Below, one piece after another: positions 54,075-62,950 of a stretch of DNA of 64,000 bases (positions are counted from its first letter, which is position 1; the number at the start of each line of letters is the position of its first letter). The DNA comes from an uncultured Bacteroidales bacterium. Its GTDB lineage: Bacteria; Bacteroidota; Bacteroidia; Bacteroidales; UBA932. The stretch spans positions 1 through 64,000 of the forward strand of contig CAKUTA010000004.1 of NCBI GenBank assembly GCA_934691625.1, read 5' to 3'. A program made the translations under genes and the position numbers. Below the pieces are notes generated by a model. It worked only from the letters and a program-made list of their open reading frames with translations, had not been told where the DNA came from and did no database searches.

Positions 54075-55511
54075 ATGGGAAAGACAAATAAAGATATGCT
54101 GCTGGGCATGCTCCGTGGCGGGCAGCCTATGACATTCGGGCAGCAGGCGAAGCTGGCAGGGATAATGAGCCTGCCGGCGATATTCGCACAGCTGTCGTCT
54201 GTCCTCATGCAGTTCATAGATTCCGCAATGGTAGGAAACCTTGGGGTAAATGCTGCCGCATCCGTAGGACTGATGTCAACATGCACATGGCTGTTCGGAG
54301 GGTTCTGTTCCGCAGCGGCTGCAGGCTTTTCAGTACAGGCAGCCCACCTCATCGGTGCCAAGGATTTCTCCGGAGCAAGGAAGATACTCCGCCAAGGAAT
54401 CACAGCGCTGCTGACATTCAGCGTAATTATTTCATTGACAGGAATATGTATCAGCCATGCCCTCCCTGGATGGCTCCGCGGTGCGGAAGAGATCCGCCAC
54501 GATGCCGGAATGTATTTCATGATCGTCATGGCAGGGCTCCCGGCAGTCCAGTTCGAATTCTTCGGCGCGGGAATGCTGCAAAGCAGCGGCAACATGAAGA
54601 TACCGAGCTTAATGAGCGTAATAATGTGCGTGCTGGATGTCTGCTTCAATTTCATGCTCATCTACCCGTCAAGGACATTGACGTTGTCAGGCATAGACAT
54701 CCATGTTCCTGGCGCAGATATGGGTGTGGAAGGTGCAGCCTTGGGCACGGTCCTGGCGGAATGCTGCACTGTCGGGATAATGATGGTACACATCCTTTTC
54801 CGATCGAAAGAGCTGTCTATCTTCGGACGTGGAGAGCACGGCAGCTTCATCCCGACAAGGGTATGCATAAGCAATGCATTGACAATCAGCCTGCCGATGG
54901 CATTCCAGAACATAATCATGCGCGGGGCACATGTCCTCAGTACCATTATCGTGGCACCTCTTGGGACAATCTCCATAGCAGCCAATGCATTTGCCATCAC
55001 GGCTGAAAGCTTCTGCTACATGCCGGGCTACGGAATAGCGGATGCTGCAACATCGCTTGTCGGACAGAGCCTCGGGGCTAAAAGAAAAGACCTGGCCCAG
55101 GGCTTTGCAAGGATCACGACAGGGCTTGGAATGGCTGTCATGAGCATCATGGCAATAATAATGTACGCGCTTGCCCCTGTATTCATAGGGCTGATGTCCA
55201 ATGACGCCGATGTAGTATCGCTGGGGGCTCATGTTCTCCGTATAGAGTGCTTCGCAGAAACATTGTTCGCGGCATCTATTGTAGGCTACGGTGTATGCGT
55301 CGGCGCCGGGGATACATTGATTCCTAGCACTATCAATTTCTCCAGCATGTGGATATTCCGCATTGTGCCGGCATTTTTCCTCACCAGGGAACTGGGGCTT
55401 GCAGGCTTCTGGATAAGCATGTGCATCGAGCTGAATATCCGAGGGATTTTATTCCTATGGAGGCTTCATAGCGGGAAATGGATGGAAGTAAAGCTGCACA
55501 CGGAGCAGTAA
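54075..55511 (+). CDS. MATE-family multidrug/sodium efflux transporter
   Basis: 478 residues from the ATG chosen on promoter position. About twelve membrane segments are in two halves, with the MATE hallmarks LPAIFAQLSSVLMQFIDSAMVGNLG near the start and the matching second-half segment LPMAFQNIIMRGAHVLSTIIVAPLG. GYGIADAATSLVGQSLGA is the conserved second-half loop. MATE proteins expel cationic compounds using Na+ or H+. The gene stands alone after the MACPF operon terminator, and its substrate is unknown. Confidence 0.93.
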   Translation: MGKTNKDMLLGMLRGGQPMTFGQQAKLAGIMSLPAIFAQLSSVLMQFIDSAMVGNLGVNAAASVGLMSTCTWLFGGFCSAAAAGFSVQAAHLIGAKDFSGARKILRQGITALLTFSVIISLTGICISHALPGWLRGAEEIRHDAGMYFMIVMAGLPAVQFEFFGAGMLQSSGNMKIPSLMSVIMCVLDVCFNFMLIYPSRTLTLSGIDIHVPGADMGVEGAALGTVLAECCTVGIMMVHILFRSKELSIFGRGEHGSFIPTRVCISNALTISLPMAFQNIIMRGAHVLSTIIVAPLGTISIAANAFAITAESFCYMPGYGIADAATSLVGQSLGAKRKDLAQGFARITTGLGMAVMSIMAIIMYALAPVFIGLMSNDADVVSLGAHVLRIECFAETLFAASIVGYGVCVGAGDTLIPSTINFSSMWIFRIVPAFFLTRELGLAGFWISMCIELNIRGILFLWRLHSGKWMEVKLHTEQ

Positions 55512-55607
55512 AAAGTATAGCGATATCAGTAAAACCGGTAGCTGGAAGGGAACGATAATTGAAGCGATAGCGGCACCAATGAACACGAATAAAAATAATC
55601 ACACGAT

Positions 55608-56450
55608 ATGGAAAAAATAATCGGGCAGGAATTCATCGGCGAAAGGCCGCTGTACTGCAGACATGGGCTCTATCTGGAAAACGTGAAGATTCATAGAGGA
55701 GAGTCGGCATTGAAGGAGACAAGTGACATCACAGCCGTAAACTGCGTATTCGAAGGCAAGTACCCGTTCTGGTGCTGCGAGAACTTCGTTGTCCGCAACT
55801 GTCTTTTCACAGGTGGGGCACGGGCAGCTCTCTGGTATTCAAAGAACCTTGAAATGACAGACACTTATGTGGATGCACCGAAAATGTTCCGCGAGATGGA
55901 TGGCATCAGGCTGAAGAATGTGCAGATTCCAGGAGCAGCAGAGACCCTGTGGCACTGCAGGAACATAGAGCTAGACAATGTCAGCGCAGACCACGCGGAC
56001 TATATATTCATGCATTGCAGCGACATACAGATACGGGATTTCCGCCTGGATGGGAACTACTCGTTCCAGTACTGCCGTAACGTGGAGATCCACAACTCCA
56101 TACTGAACACGAAAGATGCATTCTGGGAGACAGAGAATGTGACAGTCTATGACTCCGAGATAAATGGGGAGTACCTGGGCTGGTATTCAAGGAACCTCCG
56201 CCTGGTAAGATGCAGGATCTCCGGAACGCAGCCGCTGTGCTATGCCGAGAATCTCATCATGGAGGACTGCACGATGGCGCCAGATGCGGACCTTGCTTTC
56301 GAATATTCGTCGGTCAATGCCGATGTGAAAGGTTCTATCACATCCGTCAAGAACCCGCGCTCCGGACACATCAATGCAGACAGCATCGGCGAGATAATCA
56401 TTGACGGAAATATAAAGAAACCTGGAGACTGCAAAATCTCCACACGCTAA
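55608..56450 (+). CDS. DUF3737 family protein (right-handed beta-helix)
   Basis: 280 residues with regularly spaced short beta strands (NIELDNVSADHADYIFMHCSDIQIRDF, NVEIHNSILN, NLRLVRCRISG), typical of the DUF3737 family. It has no signal peptide, so it is cytosolic. It lies 6 nt upstream of a PatB/MalY-type aminotransferase and is co-transcribed with it. The two families are often adjacent, but the biochemical role of DUF3737 is not known to me. Confidence 0.85.
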   Translation: MEKIIGQEFIGERPLYCRHGLYLENVKIHRGESALKETSDITAVNCVFEGKYPFWCCENFVVRNCLFTGGARAALWYSKNLEMTDTYVDAPKMFREMDGIRLKNVQIPGAAETLWHCRNIELDNVSADHADYIFMHCSDIQIRDFRLDGNYSFQYCRNVEIHNSILNTKDAFWETENVTVYDSEINGEYLGWYSRNLRLVRCRISGTQPLCYAENLIMEDCTMAPDADLAFEYSSVNADVKGSITSVKNPRSGHINADSIGEIIIDGNIKKPGDCKISTR

Positions 56451-56456
56451 AATTCT

Positions 56457-57653
56457 ATGGCAATGTTCGATTTCGACGAGATAAATGTGCGCCGCGGGAC
56501 AGGCTGCGTGAAATGGGATGAGGACAAGGAAGGTGTGCTCCCGATGTGGGTTGCCGACATGGACTTCAGGACAGCCCCATGCATCGTGGAGACACTCCAG
56601 AAGCGCATCAGCCAGGGAATATTCGGATACACGCATGTCTCAGGCACATACTATGACGCCATCTGCGGATGGTTCTCACGCAAACACGGCTGGGACATTC
56701 AGAAGGACTGGATAATCTATCTGCCTGGCGTGGTGCCCGCATTGTCCGCGACGATCAAGGCGCTGACCAAGCCTGGAGACAACGTACTGATACAGACCCC
56801 TGTATATAACTGCTTCTTTTCTTCCATAAGGAATAACAGATGCTCAATGCTGGAGAACCGCCTTGTATATGAACCGCTGCAGAGCGGAAAAGGATTCTCA
56901 TACAACATCGACTTCGACGATTTCGAGAGAAAGGTGCAGGATGCCAAGATGTTCGTGCTATGCAACCCTCATAACCCAGCAGGGCGCGTATGGACACGCG
57001 AGGAGCTCAAGCACATGGCGGAGATATGCATGCGGCACAATGTCCCCGTCATAAGTGACGAGATCCATTGCGAGATAGTGATGCCCGGCTACAGCTATAC
57101 GCCGATGGCCAGCATCTCGCCTGAGATACAGGAGAACACCATCACATTCTGCTCCCCAAGCAAGGCTTTCAACATCGCCGGGCTGCAGATAGCCAACATC
57201 ATCACAAGCCGCAAGGACTGGCGTGAGGCAATAAACAGGGCGATAAACATCAACGAGGTCTGCGACGTGAACCCATTCGGGCCTGAGGCGCTCATCACGG
57301 CATACACTGACAGGCAGGCTGAACAGTGGCTCGAAGAGATGAACAGCTACATCAGCGGCAACAGCATAAGGATGCACGAAGTATTCGCGGAAAAGCTGCC
57401 ATGGCTCCCGGTTTCACGGCTGGAAGGCACCTACCTCGTATGGTGCGACTGCCGCATGCTGGGGCTCAGCTCCATGGAGATAGAGAAGATACTTGTCAAT
57501 GATTTCAAGGTCCATGTCAATGCCGGAAGCATGTACGGGGAAGCAGGCGAAGGGTTCATCCGCATCAACACTGCCTGTCCGAGGGCTCTTCTGGATGACG
57601 GGCTCGAGCGCATCGCCGCAGGACTTGATGCCATCAGGCGGAGACAGGGATGA
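56457..57653 (+). CDS. PatB/MalY-type aminotransferase (cystathionine beta-lyase)
   Basis: 398 residues, a fold-type-I PLP enzyme. The cofactor lysine is Lys236 in SPSKAFNIAGLQ. Asn170 in NPHNPAG and Asp201 in DEIHCEI contact PLP, and DMDF (34-37) and the C-terminal FIRINTACPR are family signatures. Such enzymes cleave cystathionine or other C-S bonds to a thiol, pyruvate and ammonia. It forms a two-gene operon with DUF3737. The ATG at 56457 gives MAMFDFDEIN; the Met two residues later is also possible. Confidence 0.92.
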   Translation: MAMFDFDEINVRRGTGCVKWDEDKEGVLPMWVADMDFRTAPCIVETLQKRISQGIFGYTHVSGTYYDAICGWFSRKHGWDIQKDWIIYLPGVVPALSATIKALTKPGDNVLIQTPVYNCFFSSIRNNRCSMLENRLVYEPLQSGKGFSYNIDFDDFERKVQDAKMFVLCNPHNPAGRVWTREELKHMAEICMRHNVPVISDEIHCEIVMPGYSYTPMASISPEIQENTITFCSPSKAFNIAGLQIANIITSRKDWREAINRAININEVCDVNPFGPEALITAYTDRQAEQWLEEMNSYISGNSIRMHEVFAEKLPWLPVSRLEGTYLVWCDCRMLGLSSMEIEKILVNDFKVHVNAGSMYGEAGEGFIRINTACPRALLDDGLERIAAGLDAIRRRQG

Positions 57654-57673
57654 CAGGACACATCAATGCATAA

Positions 57674-57709
57674 AACGGGGATGCCGAATGTTGTTTCAGC
57701 ATCCCCGTT
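57674..57709. terminator. Convergent terminator between patB-like gene and ferredoxin
   Basis: AACGGGGATGC (57674-57684) pairs exactly with GCATCCCCGTT (57699-57709). The minus strand has a short T-run, so it fits the ferredoxin gene best; it may also serve the plus-strand operon. Confidence 0.75.
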
Positions 57710-57752
57710 ATTGGATCAAGAAGCTGTCAATGCAGCTTCAGGACTGCGCCGA

Positions 57753-57929
57753 CTATTCGTCAGCCGGATGGATTGCTCCCATAGGGCAGACACCTGCACA
57801 TGTGCCGCAATCCAGACAGAGATTAGGGTCGATGTGATAAACATCACCTTCTGAAATCGCTCCGGCAGGGCACTCGCTGATGCAGGTACCGCATGCTACG
57901 CAGTCTGTTTCTGAAATTTTGTAAGCCAT
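57753..57929 (-). CDS. 2[4Fe-4S] ferredoxin
   Basis: 58 residues, a clostridial-type ferredoxin too small for many gene finders. Both clusters are complete: Cys10, 13, 16, 20 (CVACGTCISECP) and Cys38, 41, 44, 48 (CLDCGTCAGVCP). It is a low-potential electron carrier, for example for pyruvate or 2-oxoacid:ferredoxin oxidoreductases in anaerobes. It has its own promoter and terminator. Its abundant optimal codons (GCA, GAA, CTG) fit high expression. Confidence 0.93.
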   Translation of the reverse strand: MAYKISETDCVACGTCISECPAGAISEGDVYHIDPNLCLDCGTCAGVCPMGAIHPADE

Positions 57930-57994
57930 AATAATTAAAATCCTTTAGTTGTTGTTGTCGTATAAGCAGCTCCGCTTAGAGCGGAACTGAATTG

Positions 57995-58025
57995 CAAATG
58001 TATGCGAATTATATGGAATTATCAA
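57995..58025 (-). promoter_or_regulatory. Promoter of the ferredoxin gene
   Basis: TACATTTG (57995-58002) on the minus strand, with TTG (58023-58025) 20 nt upstream, the full Bacteroidota pattern. A hairpin (TCCGCT...AGCGGA) lies in the leader, just before the start codon. Confidence 0.7.
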
Positions 58026-58034
58026 GAAAACTTA

Positions 58035-58195
58035 GAAGCTGTTTTGAAATTATTATCAGAAGGTTTGAGAGAAAAAAACTTCAGATTCGACCGAGAATTC
58101 AGGGAAGATAGCGACACCTATCTGACCTGAATACTCGGGAAGAAGATGAAGGAATTTTGCCTCAAACACCTTTTTAATCATTTCAAAACAACTTC
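58035..58195. mobile_element. MITE-like element, copy 3 (161 bp)
   Basis: Exactly the length of copy 1, with ends GAAGCTGTTTTGAAAT and ATTTCAAAACAACTTC... reading one base different, and TTA on both sides (58032-58034, 58196-58198). It lies between the divergent ferredoxin and DUF1573 genes, 52 nt before the latter's start. Confidence 0.8.
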
Positions 58196-58247
58196 TTACC
58201 GCTCATTATCCCGGAGTGGAAAGATTTTTGCAGCCGGGCAAGGCATT

Positions 58248-59357
58248 ATGATCAGATTTTTCAGACAGATAGCTGCTGCTGTTGCCGCAGCTGCATTTTC
58301 ATTGCCGATGCCGGCTCAGGTGAAGACTGACGGCAAAAGCACTGACATTGACGGAACTGTACGCTTCGACAGGACAGTTCATGATTTCGGCGACGTTACA
58401 GTCGGGCAGGGCGCCCTGACATGCACCTTCACAGTAAGCAATATCTCAGGCAAGCCGGTCGTAATATATAATGTAGTGTCATCGTGCGGCTGCACCGGCG
58501 TGAAATGGACACGTGAGCCCATAATGCCGGGAAACAGCGGAAAGATCACAGCCACATACTCAAATGACGAGGGGCCATATCCTTTCGACAAGACATTGAC
58601 CGTGTATCTGTCCGGCGTGAAGAAGCCTGTCATCCTCAGGCTTCGCGGCATTGTCCACGAGAAAAAGCTGTCGCTCAACGAATTGTATCCGATAAAGAGA
58701 GGACCGCTTGCATTCAGGAAAACAGAGATCAAGCTTGGGAACCTTTCACAGAACGGACAGAAAAGCGATGCCATGACCGTGGCTAATACAGGTACAGCTC
58801 CTATAAAGGTTTCTTTCACCAATGTTTCCGAAGGACTGTCCATCTCGGTCTCCCCTAACCCGATTCCTGCCGGCCAGACTGCCAGAATGACATACATCGT
58901 CACAGCTGACAGAAGCAGATGGGGCAAGAACCATTATTTCGCCACTCCGTCAGTAAATGGCCAGGCCTATAAGCCGATAGATATCTGGGCGTTCACAAAG
59001 GAGGATTTTTCCTCTATGAGCGCAGCCGAGCAGGAGAATGGGCCACAGCCTGTATTTTCCTCCAGCACATTCGATTTCGGGAAAGCCAGCAAAGGGACAA
59101 AGGTGACGGCGACATTTTCCTACACCAATATGGGAGGACGCCCATTCCATATATATAAGGCAGATGCCGAGAACAGCGCCCTGGCACTCCCGTCCAGCTT
59201 CAAGGACACAGCGCCAGGAGGAAAAGGCTCATTCTCGTGTGTCCTGGATACAGGCAGCCTGCCTGCAGGAGAGAATGATATCGCCCTCATACTCACCACG
59301 AACTCTCCGCTGAGGCCTGTGATAAGTCTTTATGTTTCAGGGAGCATAACAAAATGA
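58248..59357 (+). CDS. DUF1573-repeat secreted protein
   Basis: 369 residues from ATG 58248, which begins MIRFFRQIAAAVAAAAFSLPMPAQ, a clear signal peptide. The frame is open further upstream, but those codons belong to the MITE-like repeat. Three DUF1573/immunoglobulin-like domains follow: about 30-125 (FDRTVHDFGDVTVG, SSCGCT), about 145-240 and about 270-365 (FDFGKASKGTKV). Such proteins are periplasmic or surface beta-sandwiches of unclear function. Its stop overlaps the metal-exporter start by 4 nt, so the two are coupled. Confidence 0.85.
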   Translation: MIRFFRQIAAAVAAAAFSLPMPAQVKTDGKSTDIDGTVRFDRTVHDFGDVTVGQGALTCTFTVSNISGKPVVIYNVVSSCGCTGVKWTREPIMPGNSGKITATYSNDEGPYPFDKTLTVYLSGVKKPVILRLRGIVHEKKLSLNELYPIKRGPLAFRKTEIKLGNLSQNGQKSDAMTVANTGTAPIKVSFTNVSEGLSISVSPNPIPAGQTARMTYIVTADRSRWGKNHYFATPSVNGQAYKPIDIWAFTKEDFSSMSAAEQENGPQPVFSSSTFDFGKASKGTKVTATFSYTNMGGRPFHIYKADAENSALALPSSFKDTAPGGKGSFSCVLDTGSLPAGENDIALILTTNSPLRPVISLYVSGSITK

Positions 59358-60304
59358 AAATCTTTCCTCTGCATATTCCTGCCGGATCAGCTGCAGCAGC
59401 TGAGAACATTCCGCATGCACTTCTCGATGCATTGGGGGAGAGCCTGCAGATCTGCCTGCTGGTGATATTCATAATGACATTGATCGAAGTATTCAATGTC
59501 GTGTCAAGAGGGCATCTGTTCAGAGGGCTGGAGAAGCACAGGTTCGGGCAGATTGCAGTCACCTCCGGACTCGGAATGATTCCGGGATGCCTCGGCGGGT
59601 TCGCAGGAGTGTCCCTGTATTCACACAGGATAACAGGTTTCGGGGCGCTGCTTGCCACACTCATCGCCACCACAGGTGATGAGGCATTCCTGATGCTCGC
59701 ATTGTTTCCTTCCAGGGCACTGATTATCATGTCAGGTCTGTTCGTCCTCGGGCTTACGGCAGGTATCATCACCGAATTGGCTGTCAATGGCTTGCAGAAG
59801 AAGGGGAAGATGATGGAGGTAGGGACGGACAGGGCTTCCGATGATAATTTCGAGCTGCACGAATGTGACTGCGAACATGGACACAGCCACGATGAAGCCG
59901 GGAAGGGGCACGAGGTCCTTCACTTCATAAAGGAGCATATCTGGGGACATGTCATCAAAAGGCATCTTTCGGTGATTTTCGCATGGACATTCGGTGTCCT
60001 GGCGCTATTCGGGATATTGTCCACACGCATTGACATGGAGACATGGGTACGAGGAAACACCTGGCTGATGATTCTGCTCGCTGTCGCTGTCGGTCTCATC
60101 CCGGAATCCGGTCCACACATGATATTCGTGTCAATGTTCGCCTCCGGAATACTTCCGTTCCCGGTGCTTCTGGCGAGCTGCATTGCCCAGGACGGACATG
60201 CCTGCCTTCCTCTGATTGCGGAGAACAGAAAGAGCTGGATACGTGTGAAGGCTGTCAAATCTGTCATCGCTACCGCGGCAGGCTTCATTGCAATGGCGAT
60301 ATAG
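59354..60304 (+). CDS. Putative 10TM heavy-metal exporter (ArsP_2-type)
   Basis: 316 residues with about nine or ten membrane segments. SLQICLLVIFIMTLIEVFNV, GMIPGCLGGFAGVSLYS, ATTGDEAFLML and GLIPESGPHMIFV are the recurring segments of the putative heavy-metal/manganese exporter family. A cytosolic loop near 172-185 is rich in likely metal ligands (HECDCEHGHSHD). It is coupled to the DUF1573 gene. The metal is not known. Confidence 0.82.
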   Translation: MKIFPLHIPAGSAAAAENIPHALLDALGESLQICLLVIFIMTLIEVFNVVSRGHLFRGLEKHRFGQIAVTSGLGMIPGCLGGFAGVSLYSHRITGFGALLATLIATTGDEAFLMLALFPSRALIIMSGLFVLGLTAGIITELAVNGLQKKGKMMEVGTDRASDDNFELHECDCEHGHSHDEAGKGHEVLHFIKEHIWGHVIKRHLSVIFAWTFGVLALFGILSTRIDMETWVRGNTWLMILLAVAVGLIPESGPHMIFVSMFASGILPFPVLLASCIAQDGHACLPLIAENRKSWIRVKAVKSVIATAAGFIAMAI

Positions 60305-60311
60305 GCATGAT

Positions 60312-60340
60312 GACATCCGACACCGTGGCACCGTCCCGAC
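60312..60340 (+). repeat. Solo end of the 165-bp inverted-end element
   Basis: ACATCCG, five variable bases, then GTGGCACCGTCCCGAC. It matches the right end of the element at 30053-30217 and its inner flank. No matching left end is visible nearby. It lies in the 64-bp convergent gap between the exporter and ftsB-like genes. Confidence 0.55.
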
Positions 60341-60368
60341 TGTTTCCGGAAGATGGGAGAAGATGTTG

Positions 60369-60686
60369 TCAATCTCCGAGGACATATACGTCATCGCCAG
60401 GAGCGGCGAAGCGGAACTTTTCACGGGCGAATTCCTCCAGGGTATCCCTGTCTGTGGACAGCATATGTATCTGCTTATCCATTTCTGAGATCTCCAGGCG
60501 GTACTTCTCTATCTGACGGCGCTGCTGTCTCAGTTCTATGGCAGCACCTGCCCAGCGTATAAGGCTGTCGCTGCTGTAGAATATCATATAGAACAGGGCT
60601 AGCGCAGTAATGACAGCCGCATACCTGAAGAATCCCTTATGCGGCCCGTACCACAGTTCCTTTACCTTACGGCTGATTTTTCCCAT
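60369..60686 (-). CDS. FtsB/DivIC-like septum formation initiator
   Basis: 105 residues from ATG 60686 (MGKISRKVKELW). A cytosolic start is followed by one membrane segment (about 20-40, FFRYAAVITALALFYMIFY) and a periplasmic coiled coil (about 45-80, AIELRQQRRQIEKYRLEISEMDKQIHML) ending in REKFRFAAPGDDVYVL, the usual FtsB/DivIC tail. It would join FtsL and FtsQ in the division complex. An upstream TTG at 60707 lies inside the -7 element and is rejected. Confidence 0.85.
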   Translation of the reverse strand: MGKISRKVKELWYGPHKGFFRYAAVITALALFYMIFYSSDSLIRWAGAAIELRQQRRQIEKYRLEISEMDKQIHMLSTDRDTLEEFAREKFRFAAPGDDVYVLGD

Positions 60687-60704
60687 AATGTAAATGTTAT
60701 CCGA

Positions 60705-60712
60705 CAAATTTA
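60705..60712 (-). promoter_or_regulatory. -7 promoter element of the ftsB-like gene
   Basis: The minus strand reads TAAATTTG (TAnnTTTG), 18 nt before ATG 60686. Confidence 0.55.
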
Positions 60713-60769
60713 GTTAAATTTGCCGAATGTTTGGAGATGCAGATACCGAATTTGCGCTCCGGACACAAA

Positions 60770-60931
60770 GACGCTGCTTTGAAATGATTAAAAAGTTGTT
60801 TTGAGGTAAAATGCACTCATCTTCTTCCCGAGTCTTCTGGCCAGATAGCCACCGCTATCTTCCCCGATTCCCCGGTTGGATATGAAGTCTTTTCCTCTCA
60901 AACCTTCAGACAGTAATTTCAAAACAGCTTC
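60770..60931. mobile_element. MITE-like element, copy 4 (162 bp, inverted)
   Basis: Same family in the opposite orientation to copies 1 and 3. The left end is degraded (GACGCTGCTTTGAAATG), the right end intact (ATTTCAAAACAGCTTC). No TTA flanks. It lies between the divergent ftsB-like and nucleotidyltransferase genes. Confidence 0.75.
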
Positions 60932-60966
60932 CAAAACAAGAACATTGAACTTAAAAACACACGCAA

Positions 60967-61905
60967 ATGAAACCAACATTGCTTGTCCTCGCTGCCGGAA
61001 TGGGCAGCCGCTATGGCGGACTTAAACAGATGGACGGACTCGGCCCTAATGGAGAAACAATCATTGACTATTCTATCTACGACGCTGTCCAGGCTGGATT
61101 CGGCAAGGTAGTGTACATCGTAAGGGAGTACTTCAAGGAGCAGTTCGAGCAGACCGTAAAGGAAAAGTACAGCCACGTGAAATGCATTGACGGGCAGCCG
61201 CTTGAGTTCCAGTTCGTAACACAGGAGCTTGACAAGATCCCTGCCGGATTCAAGCTGAACCCTGAAAGGCAGAAACCTTGGGGTACAGCACATGCGGTCC
61301 TCATGGCAAAGGATGTCATCCACGAGCCGTTCGCTGTAATCAATGGTGACGACTATTACGGAAAGGATTCATTCCGCATCCTCGGAGACTGGCTTCGTGC
61401 ACACGAGAACACGACAGGCATCTACAGCATCGTAGGCTTCGAGCTTGACCACACACTTTCAGAGTCCGGCAGTGTATCCAGAGGAATCTGCGCATACGAC
61501 AAGGAGCAGCACCTCACAGACATTGTGGAGCACCTCAACATCGCGAAGGAGGCTGACGGCAAGGTCTATGGAGATAATTCTCTCACAGGAGAAACCCACA
61601 TTGAGCTGATTGCCGACAATCTCTGCTCAATGAACATGTGGGGCTTCACACCTGACTATTTCGAGAAGAGCGAGAAGATCTTCCACAAGTTCCTCGAACA
61701 GAACATCAACGAGCCGAAGAAAGAGTTCTACATCCCTTACGCAATTGACTGCATGATCAAGGCAGGCGAAGCTCAGACAGAGGTTCTTTCCACACCGTCA
61801 CACTGGTTCGGCGTAACATACAAGGAGGACAGGCCTGCAGTTGTTGCCAAGTTCCAGGAGCTTGCTGACAAGGGCGTATATCCTACACCTCTCTACACGA
61901 AGTAA
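60967..61905 (+). CDS. Sugar nucleotidyltransferase family protein
   Basis: 312 residues. LLVLAAGMGSRYGGLKQMDGLGPNGETIIDY is the NTP-transferase signature with the GxGxR nucleotide loop. The metal Asp pair is in AVINGDDYYG. GTAHAVLMAK and the later GETHIELIADNLCSMNMWGF fit a sugar-1-phosphate or lipid-linked nucleotidyltransferase of unknown sugar. Codon use is strongly optimised. It stands alone, with the MITE copy 36 nt upstream. Confidence 0.85.
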   Translation: MKPTLLVLAAGMGSRYGGLKQMDGLGPNGETIIDYSIYDAVQAGFGKVVYIVREYFKEQFEQTVKEKYSHVKCIDGQPLEFQFVTQELDKIPAGFKLNPERQKPWGTAHAVLMAKDVIHEPFAVINGDDYYGKDSFRILGDWLRAHENTTGIYSIVGFELDHTLSESGSVSRGICAYDKEQHLTDIVEHLNIAKEADGKVYGDNSLTGETHIELIADNLCSMNMWGFTPDYFEKSEKIFHKFLEQNINEPKKEFYIPYAIDCMIKAGEAQTEVLSTPSHWFGVTYKEDRPAVVAKFQELADKGVYPTPLYTK

Positions 61906-62026
61906 AATTTCATTTTCACATAGCCGTGCCGCTCACCTGGCTTATCCGGGCGGGCGGCATGGACTTATAAGGTGCCTTGAGAAGTTTTTTCTCAAATTTT
62001 CAGATAAACCCTTTCGGACAAATGCC

Positions 62027-62950
62027 ATGACAGATTCTAGAAAAATACGGAACTACGACCTGCTGTCCAGTTATAACTATTTCATTCCCAATCCACTGGA
62101 AGTTCTGGCCCTGCTGTTTCTGCTCCTTGCCGGAGCACTCATCGGAAATATCGTTGCCGCAGGCTTCATGCTTCTGATGCCAGGGACCACTTCGGATGTG
62201 CTGACCCTTATATCGTATCCGTTCATGTTCATTCCTCCGATGATATACGCCAGCCACCGCAGCCAGAGGAATGCGATGTTCGACAATGGCAGGATTGTAG
62301 ATGGAAACGGACATTTCGGCAGGCCAGGAGCTTTCGGATGTGCAGGGATGGTGATGCTCGCGACTCTTGCGCTTGCTTTCCTGATGGACATCATAAATTC
62401 GCAGATGCCGCCTATGCCTGAATGGCTTGAGAAAATGCTGAAGGGCATGACGCAGGGACATGTACTTATCAATTTCATCTGTGTCTCCATCTTCGCCCCG
62501 TTCTTCGAGGAATGGCTATGCCGCGGAATGGTTCTGCGCGGACTGCTAAACTACCGCAGGCGTAACAATGCTGACGGGACTGCTGCGTATGGCATGAAGC
62601 CGGCATGGGCAATCGCCCTCTCCGCACTGTTTTTCGCATTCATCCACCTGAATCCATGGCAGGCAGTACCGGCATTCGGCCTCGGATGCCTTTTCGGATA
62701 TGTCTATTACAGGACAGGCTCCCTGAAGCTGACCATGCTCATGCATTTCACGAACAACACGTTCGCCCTGATAATAAGCAACATCGATTCCCTTAAGGAT
62801 ATAGACAACTGGCTGGAGATCATGCCTGTCTGGCAGTACAGCATAATAGCCGCGGCCTGCCTGGCATTCCTGTGGGCATTCGTCAGGATGCTGAACGGCA
62901 TAGAGCTGTCCTCCCCGTCCGGAAACTGTGACGAGCTGAAAGCCCTATAG
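62027..62950 (+). CDS. CPBP-family intramembrane metalloprotease
   Basis: 307 residues from ATG 62027 (MTDSRKIRNYDLLSS); a longer frame would run into the preceding gene. There are about eight membrane segments. The three CPBP/Abi motifs are present: EEWLCRG (EExxxR), FFAFIHLNP (FxxxH) and LMHFTNN (HxxxN). Family members process prenylated proteins or bacteriocin-related peptides. Its TAG stop and the stop of the convergent nucleotidyltransferase abut at 62945-62950 as CTATAG. Confidence 0.88.
   Translation: MTDSRKIRNYDLLSSYNYFIPNPLEVLALLFLLLAGALIGNIVAAGFMLLMPGTTSDVLTLISYPFMFIPPMIYASHRSQRNAMFDNGRIVDGNGHFGRPGAFGCAGMVMLATLALAFLMDIINSQMPPMPEWLEKMLKGMTQGHVLINFICVSIFAPFFEEWLCRGMVLRGLLNYRRRNNADGTAAYGMKPAWAIALSALFFAFIHLNPWQAVPAFGLGCLFGYVYYRTGSLKLTMLMHFTNNTFALIISNIDSLKDIDNWLEIMPVWQYSIIAAACLAFLWAFVRMLNGIELSSPSGNCDELKAL

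Noticed and set aside
58146..58247. N-terminal extension of the DUF1573 protein (MKEFCLKHLF...)
   Set aside because: These codons lie in the MITE-like repeat and its flank; the signal peptide starts at 58248.
61841..62026. Upstream extension of the CPBP protease
   Set aside because: It runs into the preceding nucleotidyltransferase gene; the extension has no family similarity and the signal-like start is at 62027.
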